Position numbers and translations under genes: made by a program
The notes under the pieces: generated by a model
Seen by the model: the letters and a program-made list of their open reading frames with translations, nothing else
The model's database searches: none
What the model was told of the DNA's origin: nothing
Assembly: GCA_037976565.1 (NCBI GenBank)
Contig: CP137675.1
Span: 25,870,831 to 25,934,830, forward strand
Direction of reading: 5' to 3'
DNA: 64,000 nt
Origin: Mesocentrotus franciscanus
Lineage: Eukaryota > Echinodermata > Echinoidea > Camarodonta > Strongylocentrotidae
Part shown: one piece after another, positions 1 through 11,922 of the stretch
Numbering within the stretch: position 1 is the stretch's first letter
Layout of the letters: every line of letters begins with the position of its first letter

Positions 1-544
1 GAGCAATGCCATGAGCCTACATGTAGGTCATCTCGTTGAGACGCCTAATGGAAGGGTGCTACGCAGAAACCGGCAACACCTCGCCGATATTGAGCCCAGG
101 CGTATCCATCATGATGAGGAGGTAACGAAGACACCCGATCCTCCTACACGCGAAGAGATGACGCTTGATCCAACGCCCGACATCGGAGGTTTTCCTGCCC
201 CAACCCCTGCCCCAAGCCCCAACCACCAGCAGACTACCCGCAGTGGCCGGGTAATCAAGAAGCCAGAAAAATTGACTTTTTGATAGGACTTCATCTTTGG
301 ATATTTCAAGTTTGGACATTATGGACTCAGTTTATTTTTCTGTAAGGGGGATGTAATATGTGATCTTATACATTGACTCAATGCTACATGCTATACACAC
401 ATACACACAGTTAATGTACACTGTGGTGTATGGGCTCTTCTATACACAATATAACCAGGCATGCTGGATTGCAACCTAACTCTGATGTTTCTCTATGTGT
501 CTTCATTTGAGTACTAACCATACAGCTTAACAACCCCACATATA
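1..544 (+). mobile_element. 3' end of a Gypsy-type LTR retrotransposon (cut by window edge)
   Basis: The end of a pol reading frame (stop at 281-283) is followed by a short spacer, a purine tract (AAGGGGGA, about 344-351) and a 3' LTR. The C-terminal pol tail, with repeated PAPTP-type prolines and an RSGRVIKKP motif, is nearly identical to the tail of the full copy at 48,833-49,720 on the other strand, so both are one family. Compared with that copy there is a small indel near 18-35 that shifts the frame, so this copy is probably defective. The 5' part lies outside the window. Confidence 0.9.
352..544 (+). repeat. 3' LTR of the left Gypsy copy
   Basis: About 193 bp beginning TGTAATATG and ending CCCACATATA. 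It matches both LTRs of the copy at 48,572-52,377 apart from small differences, including a missing T in the last bases. It follows the polypurine tract directly. The first flanking bases are CATGG, which would be the target duplication if the 5' end were visible. Confidence 0.88.
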
Positions 545-630
545 CATGGCTATATATAAAGGAAATATTTCATAGCTTAAAGATAAAGACCAGTTCTGGT
601 CATGCGATTGCATTGTGAAAGAAACGTTGA

Positions 631-1497
631 GTAGGGTGTCTGATCGCGCACCCGATGTTGTGTGCTAAAATCCTTCCCATAGAGATTGCACGCAGCCCTA
701 TGCGGTCTACGTGCATTGCGCGATCATCCAAAATTGTCAAAGTTTTTTTTTTTCAAAGTTCAAACCTTTATTCTTTGTGATCCTGAAGGTGATACTCAAT
801 AAATGAGGTGTCATATGAAAGAGCAGATTAATTCAATATTTCCAGAGGGCGTCATCTCGAAATTATAAAAATATCTTGGTCAAAACAGCTATTTAAACAT
901 TGTTTCCTGGCTAACCCGAAATTTGCCACTTATGAGATATGACGCCCCTGGCGATATGTAGTCCCAGTCGTAAGGAAAATATCCCTACGCTTATTTTTCG
1001 CTAGCCCCAGGGATCACAAACAATTACAGTTTGAAAATACCCTTCCCCACATTTTTCGGATCAGCTAAGTAGGAGGCGTGAGCTCCGCCCGGCCGAACCC
1101 ATGGTGATAGCGCGTAAAATCTGCACATGAATATGCATCGGGCGTGTCTACAAACCGGAAGTGGGTGCCCATTGAAGACAATGGATTACCGATCGCGCAT
1201 CAGTTAAGCAACACGACGCTTGCACGCGTATGTGTACGCTTGCATATTGCGCAATTCAGCTGTTGTGCTAAATTTAGCAAAACAACATAACTCTGCGTGT
1301 ACGTCTTTTTCGTCGATTCTTACAAAAATGGATGAATATTGTAGGGAATTGAAGGGGCTGTAACTTTTGATAGAAACATCGGTGAGTCTTGAAATTTGAA
1401 ATGTATTATTCTGAGTAAATAATTTTTTCAATTATCCAACCAAAATGGTGAAAAACGATCCAAAAGGGAAAATTGAAAAATCGTTCAGACACCCTAC
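631..1497. mobile_element. Nested 867-bp TIR element (GTAGGGTGTCTGA ends)
   Basis: The ends are perfect 13-bp inverted repeats, GTAGGGTGTCTGA at 631-643 and TCAGACACCCTAC at 1485-1497, with further partial match inside. GTTGA occurs directly on both sides (626-630, 1498-1502); because of shared end bases the duplication could be read as up to 7 bp (ACGTTGA). The related repeat at about 58,725-58,745 runs through this point without the insert, so it serves as an empty site. There is no transposase ORF, so it is non-autonomous. Superfamily not assigned. Confidence 0.85.
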
Positions 1498-1528
1498 GTT
1501 GAGGAATCGATCAGAAAAGGTTGATCAT

Positions 1529-1815
1529 CTAGCTAGCATATATTAGTATTGGTGTGTACTGCAAGGTTCTGGAATCATCAAAATGATAAGGAATTTGGCC
1601 CAGTCTTGGTAAAGTTACAAGCACTGTACACAGAAAGATGTGTATGGGACTACGACCACGTGCGCGATATCTATCTAGCTAGCATATAAGTATTGGTGTG
1701 TACTGCAAGGTTCTGGAATCATCAAAATGATAAGGAATTTGCCCCAGTCTTGGTAAAGTTACAAGCACTGTACACAGAAAGATGTATATGGGACTACGCG
1801 ACCACGTCGCGATAT
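1529..1815. repeat. 146-bp tandem duplication inside the MITE
   Basis: A segment starting CTAGCTAGCATAT at 1529 repeats at 1675 with a period of 146 bp and few differences. The copies at 58.7 kb and 44.6 kb carry the segment once, so the duplication is specific to this copy. Confidence 0.85.
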
Positions 1816-1998
1816 CTATTTGGTCCCAATAGATATAATAATTTACCAAATATATCAATTAGTAGGCGGTTTCCGACTTTCCGGCAAAATTTGTATCATC
1901 ACGTATTAGTCAAAACATATTCTTTCACATGATTGGTAATGAGAGCTTCCATTTCATTTTTTTGAGAGAGGCGTTTCAAAACTGGTCTTTACCTTTAA

Positions 1999-3194
1999 TT
2001 TGCGAAAGTCCATTCGAGATCTGGAGATGGGGCCCCAGAGTGTCTGCCACGCAGCCACCCCCCCCCCCAACCCCTCATTAAAAAAAAGCTGGGACTGTTC
2101 CGATGCACCTGGTTTCAGCCCCCCTCCTCACCCACAAAATCTTGCCGCACACCTACATGTATGTCATGAGGTATAATGTCAATGTCTGTGTATGATATGA
2201 GGAAGGTTGACAAATTTCAGATTTATTAAATAATTCCCCATACCACTGCCAGACATGTCAGACGGTTACGAAGATCCTAGCTCGCGTACCGCCTCGGCCT
2301 CGGAGCCTATCGGGGAGTATCGGCTATGGGCAGCATTGACTGGTAGAGGCCAGTGATGGGCAGGCATTACCGAGCGCGCAAGCGCCTGAGCGGAGCTGAG
2401 CGCCGCGGTGGTCCTAGCTGTACTGTGACAGCCATTCCCCGATTAGATCTCCGTGTTGAAAAACCGCAGCAGTTAAACTTTAAGTTACTCTAAAGTTAAA
2501 CAAATTCTTATTTTACCAACTTATTTACATACTTACTTACACTCGAGCAGAGTATCCACACAAAACAAACTGACAACCGATGATTCAGAAGCTTCGGGCG
2601 ATTCCGATGATGAGACGACGACGATCCGGATGTGTACAGAACTGTATGTAAATAAAGTACGCATCCAATAATTATTTGTGTCTAATTTCCTCCACATATA
2701 TCAAGCTCCTGTAAGTAAACTAGAGCTCTTTATGCGCGCGGACCTGCGGATCGTATTTGCTAGGTGTTGTGCGTGGGACCGGGGTGGGACCGGGGTGGGG
2801 TACGGGGGTAGAGGGGCAGGGGAGAGGGGCAGGGGAGAGGGGACACAACCGACCAAAGACATTGGAATATATTACTAGTAACCGACGGCCCGTGACCCGC
2901 ATAAACAGGAAAATGTACCCCCAAATGTGCCCCGGCTTCAAATTTTATAGGTCCAATAAATTAAGGCATCTATAATTATATAGCCTAAACTATTAGTAAT
3001 AATTCTTATGTGGCTCCTTAATTACTTTTATTTTCTTGTCAGCTTTGCCATTGTTGTTAATTGTTGTTGGTGTTGGTAATATATAGTAAGCGTTTCCACA
3101 TATAGGTCTTTATTATGATACTATATATATTTAGGTCTAAAGGAGAACAAATTTGATTGTTCCGCGGCCCCGATCATATCTTGATGTCATCATA
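1999..3194. other. No recognised gene; GC-rich and G-rich patches
   Basis: No gene is recognisable. 2270-2460 is unusually GC-rich for the window. 2575-2660 reads on the plus strand as a short acidic stretch (SEASGDSDDETTT) without context. 2770-2850 is a G-rich tandem tract of GGGACC/GGGGCAGGGGAGA-type units that also makes spurious proline- or glycine-rich frames. Confidence 0.5.
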
Positions 3195-3400
3195 ATAATT
3201 TTGGGGTCTGCTCGCTATTCATAAAAGGACCGCTCAGTTCATAACGTGGAACTTCCCATACCTGAAGGACCGCCATTTATCAAACGAAAAGGGGTCACTA
3301 TTCATAAAGAAATAAGGACCATTATTCGTAAGGACCGCTATTCATAATATGAGATCAGGGTCACTATATATTCATGAACATGAAAAAGGGACGCATGCGG
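3195..3400 (-). repeat. Left minisatellite arm (reverse orientation)
   Basis: Diverged units of the type GACC-GCTATTCATAA are repeated here. They are the reverse complement of the GAATAGCGACCCTC units at 7053-7436. The outer edge (TTTTGGGGTC then CTATTCATAA) matches the reverse complement of the right arm's edge, so the two arms look like ends of one element with inverted subterminal repeats. Confidence 0.65.
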
Positions 3401-4440
3401 TCATGCCTTGAACCATAATGCATGGCCGTACAGAGGAATTTTTCCCGTTGGGGCCGGGGGAAATGCACTGTGAATTATTGATAATTTAAAGCATTTTCTT
3501 TATCTTTTTTTATTTGTGGAGGCTGCCCCCTACCTAGCCCCCGTTGCGTACAGTCATGATTCAGTTGCAAAGCAATGGCCTCGTAACTGTGAGGCCCGTG
3601 TTGATGTGCAATATTAGTGCCCTTTTATGGCATTAATCCTCATTAAAGTCAGTTATGACTAAAGGACGTACGTCCCCTATTTGATAATCATATAGTATAT
3701 AGCACACGCATGCTTTAGCAGTCACGCAAAACAAACACTCGCAAATTATTATTCAATAAAATCTGAGAATGTATACTATTATCTAAATCTATTAGGAATA
3801 AATCATCGTCAAAATCATTCCATAAATTGGGGTTTAAAAATTATTCCACTTTTATGACCAACAGTGTATTTTCTGTGTTTGCTTTGGATTTACCATATGT
3901 CTCGAATTAATTAATGTTTAACTTTTTCTGAATCTGCATGCATATTTATGTTTACATTCCGTATATTTCCCATGTTTGTTCTCTATTTATATCATTATAT
4001 CCTGCACCCTTGTTGCTATACGAGGGCTAGATATCGCACCCCAAAATAAAAACAAAAACAAATTTCTCACGGCATTTTTTTTTATTTTGTAGCACTATAG
4101 ACCTTGACAGACCTCCTTACCCATCACCACCACCACCACCACCCCTACCCCAACAAAAAAGACAATAAATGTTTAGCTCATATCAGTTCAGTTCATATCA
4201 GTTTATTTTTGCACGGCACCAACTTCAGCCAGAGGCTGTTCTTATTCCGCAGGTCCGTGCACACACAAAAAAATACATATACAATTATAAGATAACACAT
4301 ATCATAACATACAAAACTGAAAACAAACAAAGAACATTAGTATAAAGAAGAAGAAAACAAAATTCAAAAATGTACAATTGAACTTGAAGATACTACCACC
4401 CAATGCACAACCCCCCATCAGCAATTATTATTTCCAATTA
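3401..4440. other. Interior of minisatellite-bounded element; no gene seen
   Basis: AT-rich sequence without a credible reading frame. A (CAC)n run at 4121-4145 produces a spurious poly-histidine frame. Confidence 0.4.
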
Positions 4441-4446
4441 GTATAG

Positions 4447-4760
4447 TATAGTTATATAAATACATATTTAAGCGTATATTTTATACGAAATATATAAACA
4501 AAAACGTATAGTTATATAAATACATATTTAAGCGTATAATTTATACGAAATATATCAACACTACATATCAATTATTCTAAGTATTATAAAACTCAAACAG
4601 TAAAATGCATTTTTATAAAGTTACTATTCATATTCCCCGTGATGTGAATACAGAGAAAGACAATAGTACTGTTGTATATAGATAAATAATTTAAGCGTAC
4701 GAAATATAAATACTATCGGTTATTTAAAATATTATAGAACTCAAACAGTAAATCATATTG
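4447..4760. repeat. AT-rich tandem duplications
   Basis: A 62-bp unit containing ATACATATTTAAGCGTATA is directly repeated at about 4447-4508 and 4509-4570. A larger segment ending in ACTCAAACAGTAAA recurs about 150 bp later (near 4590 and 4740), so the block is a small nested tandem array. Confidence 0.7.
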
Positions 4761-5001
4761 GGATTGCATTACCTCTTTTACCCTACATGATGCGAAAACC
4801 TTCAAGGTCCGACCTTCCGAGAGTGTTCAAGCCCCCTATCCCCCAACAAAACACTGTTTTAAAGTGCCCCCTCCCCACCCCGTCTCCGGGTAGTAACTAG
4901 GCTCATGGTCCGGTCCAACTCCGTTTGTTTTCGGAGTTAGGAAAGTTTCAGGAAATCAAGATTGTGGATATAAAATCAAGTTAGGTCAATTAATATGATT
5001 A

Positions 5002-5991
5002 CTATAGGTTTTCCCGCCCAATTTCATCAGAGTTGCATCCGATTTAACGCTGCGATCATTCCATTTCGAGCGAATTCGAATGATCACCGAGATCAACATT
5101 CAAAAAGCTAACTAGGTCATTCAATTTAATTGTATTAGCATGCGATTTCATGATTTTCTCACGTAAACGTGTAAAAGCGCGTTCAAATTTAAAAATGCAC
5201 GTAAATGCATTCAAATTCGCACCTGCACCGCCCTGATGAACATTAAGGTATTCAATTTCACGAATAGGCAATCATTTATAGCATTTGGGCAGTCTTTTTC
5301 TTTTACTGTTTAAGTTCTTTGCAATCTGCATCTGTATGAATAAATTATGCAAACTTTATGTACCTTGAAATGGGACCTTTGCCTTATATTGAATTTTTTT
5401 ACATGATAATAACGTAAGTAAGTACATGATAAGTACTTACTTACATGTTACAAATTATAAGTTATAACCATTCTGTAAGTGTTATATCCATACTGCTAGG
5501 GAATAAAGTGAAATGGAAGAAAAGATTAGAAAGAAAAGAAACATATAAAATATGATTACAAAAATATTATGAAAGTTTAAAATGAAAATGAAATTATATA
5601 ATTGAAAACAGTGAAAAAGATAATATGATGTTAACAAATTGCGGTAAGAATTACATAGAACTACAGAACTTGTTTATGTTAATTTAATTCGAACGTTCAA
5701 AGTGCGAAGGTGTGTGCCTATAAATGAAATTGAAATTGGTATTAAGGACGAAATTGAACGTCTATCCAGCTGGCGCGAAATTGAATGACAACTTCGCGTC
5801 ACTAAATTGAATGGATTTCTCTCTAAATTGAATGAAATAAAATTTAAAAGGAATGATATAAAACGAAATTGAATGCTCAAAGAATGAAAATGAACCATGA
5901 GAGCAGAGAGGTGACGAAAAACGTTCGAACTTGAACGCCTATTCATGAATTCGAATGCAACTCTGATGAAATTAGGCGGGAAAACCTATAG
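5002..5991. mobile_element. 990-bp TA-flanked element with subterminal ATTCAATTT repeats
   Basis: The ends at 5002-5043 and about 5950-5991 are near-perfect inverted repeats of roughly 43 bp, beginning CTATAGGTTTTCCCGCC. TA lies on both sides (5000-5001, 5992-5993). Inside the right end AAATTGAATG-like words recur many times; inside the left end the reverse form CATTCAATTT occurs. This resembles arrayed transposase-binding sites. No transposase frame is present, so it is non-autonomous. The superfamily is uncertain; a TA target fits Tc1/mariner or others. Confidence 0.78.
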
Positions 5992-7052
5992 TATCCTGAG
6001 GTATGATAATTCATGGAAAAACTTAAATCTTGAAACTCTTCATTGGCTGAAATTGAGGAGCTTCTGAGTGCCTGGACATGGCTAAGGCTATATAATGTGT
6101 AGGTCCATAAGTCCTACTAAAAGCTACTTTCTACAAAAACATTGTCGTAAAACAATTACTAGTTTCTAAAATAGCAAACTCAGTCCTTAAATGGCTATGA
6201 TAATGGGCCTGCTTGTTCTACTTAATGTCTCAGTGGCGTAGCCTGGATAAGCTCAGTCGGGGGCAGGGTGGTGGGGAAAGATTGCCCGCAAGTGGGACAA
6301 ATTACGATAGGATTATAATAGTTACGTGTGTTATGTTTTCCTCTTTTTTGTCACCACAGGAGCGGGGGAAATATATTAGCTAGATTATGGGGATGTCTCT
6401 ATATAATTATCAAAGCTAAAAAGTAAAATATATTTTTTTAAAGACATAATACAGGGAACGCCACCGTTCGCATAATGCCTTACGGTCACAAAATTGTATT
6501 TTATTTGGCTTAAAATCTTGAAAATCTAAATTCCTTACTTATATGGAAAATATATCGTGCAATATTGTATATTTACGAAAGACTTGAATTTTACAGTATA
6601 TCACTTAAGTCCCTACAACCCCCTCTCTGTAAATTCCTTCCTTTGCTGAAGGTTAGGGACATGATAGATAAGCCCCTTGATGGCAGCGCTGTTACACCCC
6701 GGTAAAACACGCACAGGCTACACCATCTATGAAATACTTGGACGAAAATTGTCGGTAATATGTACTTGCGCCAAGAAAATACTGCGGGGAGGGTGAAACG
6801 AATGGCGCAGCTTGGTCGGACTGATTTTTTTTTGTTGTTGTTGGAGGGGGGGGGGCGGAATGATGGGTCGCATATATTATTATTATTGTCTTTATTTTTT
6901 CAGAAGTGTATGTTTTCAATAAATGTTTTCTACAAATATTCGGGGCCATGTGGCGTCCCCCCGCCTACGCCACAGCCGTGGGGGTGTCCCCTATCCATTA
7001 TTTCGCTTTCTTATTATAATTTTGTTTATTGCTTATTTAATTTGAATTTTTA
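5992..7052. other. No gene seen
   Basis: AT-rich sequence without an ORF I would support. There are short homopolymer runs (T and G near 6825-6855) and an ATT microsatellite near 6875-6900. The frames at 6692-7059 show no domain and overlap each other on opposite strands. Confidence 0.4.
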
Positions 7053-7436
7053 TGAATAGCGACCCTCTTTTCGTATTACGAAGAGCGACCCTCTTTTCCT
7101 ATTATGAATAGCGACCCTCATTTCGTATTGTGAATAGCGACCCTCTTGTCGTATTATGAATAGCGACTCTCTCGTCGTATACTGAATAGCGACCCTCTTC
7201 TTCGATTATGAACAATACCCATTATGAATAATGACCCTTATGAATAGCAACCCTCATTCCGCATTATGAATAGCAACCCTCCTCTCGTATTATGAATTGC
7301 GACCTTCCCGGCGTATTATGAATAGCGACCCTCTAGTCGTTTTATGAATAGCGACCCTCTCGTCGTATTATGAATAGTGACCCTCTTCTCGTGTTATGAA
7401 TAGGGCCTCTTATGAATAACGACCCCAATTTTGTAT
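7053..7436 (+). repeat. ~29-bp minisatellite (GAATAGCGACCCTC), right arm
   Basis: About a dozen diverged units of TATGAATAGCGACCCTC plus a variable TCGTATTA part. The last units (to about 7436) mirror the edge at 3195. The same array resumes right after the next element, at 16,462-16,540 and 24,105-24,182, as expected if that element had inserted into the array. Confidence 0.85.
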
Positions 7437-7443
7437 TATATAT

Positions 7444-8460
7444 CCCTGATAGCAGAGCGACGTCTTAAAGACGTCATATTTACGTCTTGTACTACGTCTT
7501 TAAGACGACATAACATGACGTAAAAAAGACGTAAACTTGCACCCGCGTACGTCGTCTTCAGGACGACATATTTTGACGTGATTTTTACGTCTTATTCGTC
7601 AAAGAAAGACGTCTTTAAGGCGTCAACTTGTACCATAGGAAGACGTCATATGGACGTCATATTTACGTCTTTTAGTTAAAGAAAGACGTCTTTAAGACGA
7701 CATAACTTTACGTCAAAAGACGTAAACTTGCACCCGTACGTCGTCGTGAGGACGTCATATTTTGACGTGATTTTTACGTCTTATTAGTTAAAGATAGACG
7801 TCTTTAAGACGTCAAGTTGTACCATAGGAAGGCGTCATATGGACGTCATATTTACGTCTTTTAGTTAACAAAGACGTCTTTAAGACGACATAACTTTACG
7901 TCAAAAGACGTAAACTTGCACCCGCATACGTCGTCGTGAGGACGTCATATTTTGACGTGATTTTTACGTCTTATTAGTTAAAGAAAGACGTCTTGAAGAC
8001 GTCAATTTTTACCCAAGAAAGACGTCTTACAGACTTCGTGTATACATTGTATGGACATCAAATTTTGACGTGATATTTACATCTTATTGATAAAGAATAG
8101 ACGCCTTCAAGACGGTAACTTGTATCAAAGGTAGACGTCGTACTGACGTCATATATTAATGTGATTTTTACGTCTTACTGGTAAAAAGACGTCTTTAAGG
8201 CGTTAAATTGTAAAAAGGAAGTCGTCATACAGATGTCATATATTTATGTAGTTTTTACATCTTTTAAGTAAAAATTACGTCTTAAAAGCATAAACTTGTA
8301 TCAATAGTTTACATTGTACGGACTTGAATCTTTACACAATTTGTCCATCCTATTGGTTAAAAGGACATCTTCAAGACGTAAATTTGTAGCAACGGAAGAC
8401 ATAAGGACACCAATTCGATGTACTTTTTATCCTTACATGAGCTTTACGTCTCTTTTGTCC
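7444..8460. repeat. Left ACGTC subterminal array
   Basis: A higher-order repeat of about 190 bp (anchor TTGCACCCG near 7537, 7727 and 7914) is built of shorter modules carrying AAGACGTCTT, GACGTCAT and TTTTACGTCTTA. The array decays towards 8460, where ACGTC words become mutated. CpG is very frequent here against an AT-rich surround. Confidence 0.85.
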
Positions 8461-9691
8461 TCTAAATGACATCTATATGACCACCTGATCAAGGAAGAAA
8501 GTGTACAAATCACTCATTCTGAGCAATCACACGGTACAATCAAAGCAACAAATATTGCATCACATACGGTAATATATACATGCCAGACAGAAAGTAATTT
8601 TCATATTTTTAATGTACATGTAAATGGTGTGAAGAAGGATAACACAAAACTATAAAATACTTATTTCTATACCTTCTTTTTCTAACTTGCCTTCTATACG
8701 TACAGTGTCTTTCCATCCCCATCCTAATCTCATTTGATTTTAATAAAGTTAACAGGCCATCACAAAGATATCTGTTTTGTCATAAAATGTGCTACTTTTT
8801 AAAGATAAACATTACAATTAAAGAACGGTTTTCATTTGCTTTCAAATTAAATTCACTTATCAGTACAAGAAACCATGACATATTATATTGCATAATTGGT
8901 TAAACTTATAAGTCTTGCGGTTGTGAGAAGCAGGTTAGCAGCATAGAGACTAGGTAAAGCTATACTGATACCCGCAGTTTTTAGTAGATAAGCAAACATC
9001 ACACTGGGGAAGCTCCTCACATTCAGCAAAACAGAATAGTGGAAAGCAGGGCATTCATCAGCATAGCTCTACCTCGTCTCCATGCTGCAAACCCGCTCCT
9101 CACAACCACAAGACTGTAATGCAGATAAAGAGTATCAGATAAAACAAAAGGTTGTTGGAAACAAGTCTTACCAGAGAGTCAAGACAAATGGCTATATGTC
9201 AACAGAAGTAATTGCATTATTAGCAGCACATAATACATCAAGTAAACACAGATGCTCATTCAATATAGAATTTCTGAGCGTGAAAGATAAATTCTTGTTA
9301 CATACAAGGGAATCTCTAAGTTTATGGCAATAATTCATATTCACAGTTTTAAAAGGCACATGCAAATGAAGTATAAAACTATACAATCTATATCACACAT
9401 AAGAGAAAATGGCACAAATGATAAACACATGGCTTAGCTTAGTTATCTCTTACACTCAAAAGAAACAAGTTGGCAGCAAGGAAAACAGGGAGAGCTATGC
9501 TGATACCTGCAGAGTTTTCTGATGATGGTTGCTTGCCCGTTGAAACCACGATGTTCGCATTTGGCGATACAGCATATTGGAAAACTGTGCAGAAATTAGC
9601 TCAACTGTACCTATTCTCTGTGCTAGAAACCTGCTTCTTACGGGCACATGACTTAAATATAAGAAAAGGCATTACTGGCAGTGGCAACTTT
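8461..9691. other. Left interior of the ACGTC element with inverted repeat
   Basis: A roughly 60-bp segment at 8912-8972 (GGTTGTGAGAAGCAGGTT to GCTATACTGATA) returns inverted at about 9048-9113. Partial copies recur at 9495-9515 and, inverted, near 9630. No translated product is recognised apart from the candidate exon at 9507-9584. Confidence 0.6.
9507..9584 (-). CDS. Candidate exon, unknown product
   Basis: On the minus strand CTGCACAG precedes and GTATCA follows a 78-nt open stretch that can read FQYAVSPNANIVVSTGKQ and onward. The donor region is part of the repeat that recurs at 8950, so the splice reading is weak. The product is not recognised. Confidence 0.25.
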
Positions 9692-10435
9692 CATTCTTAT
9701 AAATATCATCAAAGATTTTGTTTGCGAATACAGAAGCTGAAGTATAAAAACACAATTTTGATCAGATTAAACATTCCTGCCAGTACGACTGGCTCAATTG
9801 GGCAATTCCAAGGTGACTGTGCAATAATGATGCAGAAGATATTTCCAACTTTAAGATAAAATAGCAAGCATGATGAAACAGTTTAGCACAAACAGATATA
9901 TTCCATTGCTTATGTCACAACATTCATTTGGCAAGTTTGAAACTCCTGGGGTATTTTCACAAAGAATTAAAATTTAACTTAGATTCAATATAGGTAAGCC
10001 GTATTGTGCTTTCAAAATCACAGGTACAATCCAACAATTTTATACTTTTAACTACCAAAAATTCTCAAACCACAAAGATATTTATGGTTTTCTTAGAAGG
10101 CGCCACAGTGTGACACCCTTTAAAGACACATAGAAGTCAGCTCTCATGGGGAATTCGACACCGCTCGGGTGTTTACCCAATAACAGGTGTTGTCAATCAC
10201 CAGGGTTAGCCTTCAGTTTTATGACCATTCGACCTTATGTAATGCTTTGCTTTTCCCTCACCCGATCCGGCGGGATCCGAAGCTAGACTCTCCGAGAGAT
10301 TAGGAGGTAATTCTTGACTGGCCTACGGGTTTGCTGTGTGCAGATTTGTACTCCCATTAATGTTATTTCCACCAAGTCTGGTGTCAGCGAATTATGGCCT
10401 TCTGCACATGGAAACTGACGATCCACTCACTTTAA

Positions 10436-11013
10436 CAGTTGATTCTCCCAATAAATTTTTGAATTTTCCCCAACCGTTTTCCATCGCTCGTTCGCACGAA
10501 GAATATCAAGGAGTACATCATGATAGGAAGATCCTTATTTATCCAACTGATTGTCTCATCATCGAGCCCCGAAGTCCAGAAGCACCGTGAGGGGATTTGT
10601 AGATAGGACAAGCATCGATGACATGATCCATAGTTTGGATCTCTCCACAGGCACAGTTTGGCGATGGATCAGCTCCAATTTTATGCAGGAAGTATTGTGT
10701 ACGGCCAACTCCAATTCTGATACGGTTGAGGTTGACCCAGCTTTTCTTGAGAGGTCGCTGCCACTTGGTTTTGCACAGGGCTCTGGGATGAACTCCTTCA
10801 AGTTGGTAGTAGACGAATTCCACTGGTCTGACCAGCGTTTTGCTTTCCAGGTGGGTAAGGTGGAGGGGGGCTTCTCAAACGGCAGCTCAGCAGCCTGTGT
10901 TGCAAAGTGTCTTCTAGGGAGACGCTGTCCTTCAAAGGCAGAGGGGCAGGAACAAGGCATTTATCTCTGTCATGCTTTTGGGCAAGCTTAGTGTACTGCG
11001 CATCTCGTCTGAG
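10436..11013 (-). pseudogene. LINE-derived reverse-transcriptase C-terminal exon (copy A)
   Basis: The minus strand encodes the C-terminal region typical of non-LTR retrotransposon ORF2: a basic RIGVGRTQYFLHK stretch, a CACGEIQTMDHVIDACP zinc-knuckle-like motif, then a GLRELDDETI-type tail seen best in copy B. Homopolymer indels break the frame in this copy. The coding part starts right after a good acceptor (TTATTTTCAG, then CTCAGACGAG), and upstream sequence is non-coding. It may therefore be an exon made from a LINE fragment rather than a plain truncated LINE. Confidence 0.7.
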
Positions 11014-11922
11014 CTGAAAATAAGATATAAAACAGGCCTTTAAAAACTTTCAACACTTAAATGTTTGGAAAAGGTATATAGAGCCAATTCTTTGCTTTGT
11101 GATGATTTACATTCACCTAAAATTAAATTAAATTATAATAATATAATTGGGAGAATTAAGGAATTGACCACATCAGTTTTTCCCAATTGTTATCATTAAT
11201 AATGGTCTTTTCACTCGAACTTTCATATTATCTTTAATTGTACATCTAACATTGAAGTCAATACCTTAGCACCATTATCTCTCATCTGAACAATGTAACT
11301 AAGTCCCTTTATGGCTCGTTCAGATATGATGCTGCAAAACATTCAAAACCGCAGAGTATTTTTAATGTTGACATAAAGTTCAATATGCTTTACATTTCTG
11401 TATATTATAAAACAAAGCTCACTGAATACGCGCAGTCCAAAACATACTTCACTTTACACATAAACCAAATCTGCATCATTTTTTAAAATTTGTTGGCGGT
11501 TCACGTGCCGTACCTGAGCAAGTCTTAATTGCTTAAGAATGGAATCGATTTGTATTGCATTTACCTCACTCAATTTTCTCTATTACCAACTTATATCATA
11601 CACAGGTTTTAGGAACCGATACAAAGGGGTGGGGGTGAGCATGAGACAGAGCATATCAAGTGTACGACATAAGTATATGAAACAGGTCAACTTCATAAAT
11701 AGTAATTACAAATATACGCAAAATACTGATTTTTTTTTTACCCAAATCATTATGTCAGTTTGTAAACCCTGTAATTCGTTAAAATTGCAAGTGACATGAT
11801 TCAGTTCTACAGCTTTGCCATTCAGGTTTGTGGCTACACCTCACCCCTCCCCATCCCCTCCCCCAATCTCTCTCTATAATCAATGGAGGGAAAAATAACC
11901 TGAAATATTTCTTGCAGTTATG

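Larger units (their letters stand above)
581..1994. mobile_element. TTAA-flanked MITE (Kolobok/piggyBac-like target), interrupted
   Basis: TTAA at 577-580 and 1995-1998 flanks inverted ends AGATAAAGACCAGTT and AACTGGTCTTTACCT. A related, uninterrupted copy lies at 58,684-59,067 and a further partial copy at about 44,636-44,926. The TTAA target suggests mobilisation by a Kolobok or piggyBac transposase; which one is inference. The copy is enlarged by an 867-bp nested element and by an internal tandem duplication. No coding capacity is visible. Confidence 0.8.

Noticed and set aside
2720..2975. Pro- or Gly-rich ORFs on both strands
   Set aside because: Produced by the G-rich tandem tract at 2770-2850.
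4104..4295. Poly-histidine ORF
   Set aside because: Caused by a short (CAC)n run in AT-rich non-coding DNA; no other support.
7444..8460. CRISPR-like array of repeats
   Set aside because: Repeats vary in length, have no unique spacers of constant size, and the genome is eukaryotic. It is a subterminal/satellite array.
9470..9859. A 129-codon plus-strand ORF
   Set aside because: No recognisable domain; it crosses repeat words and the opposite strand has the better splice-site evidence.
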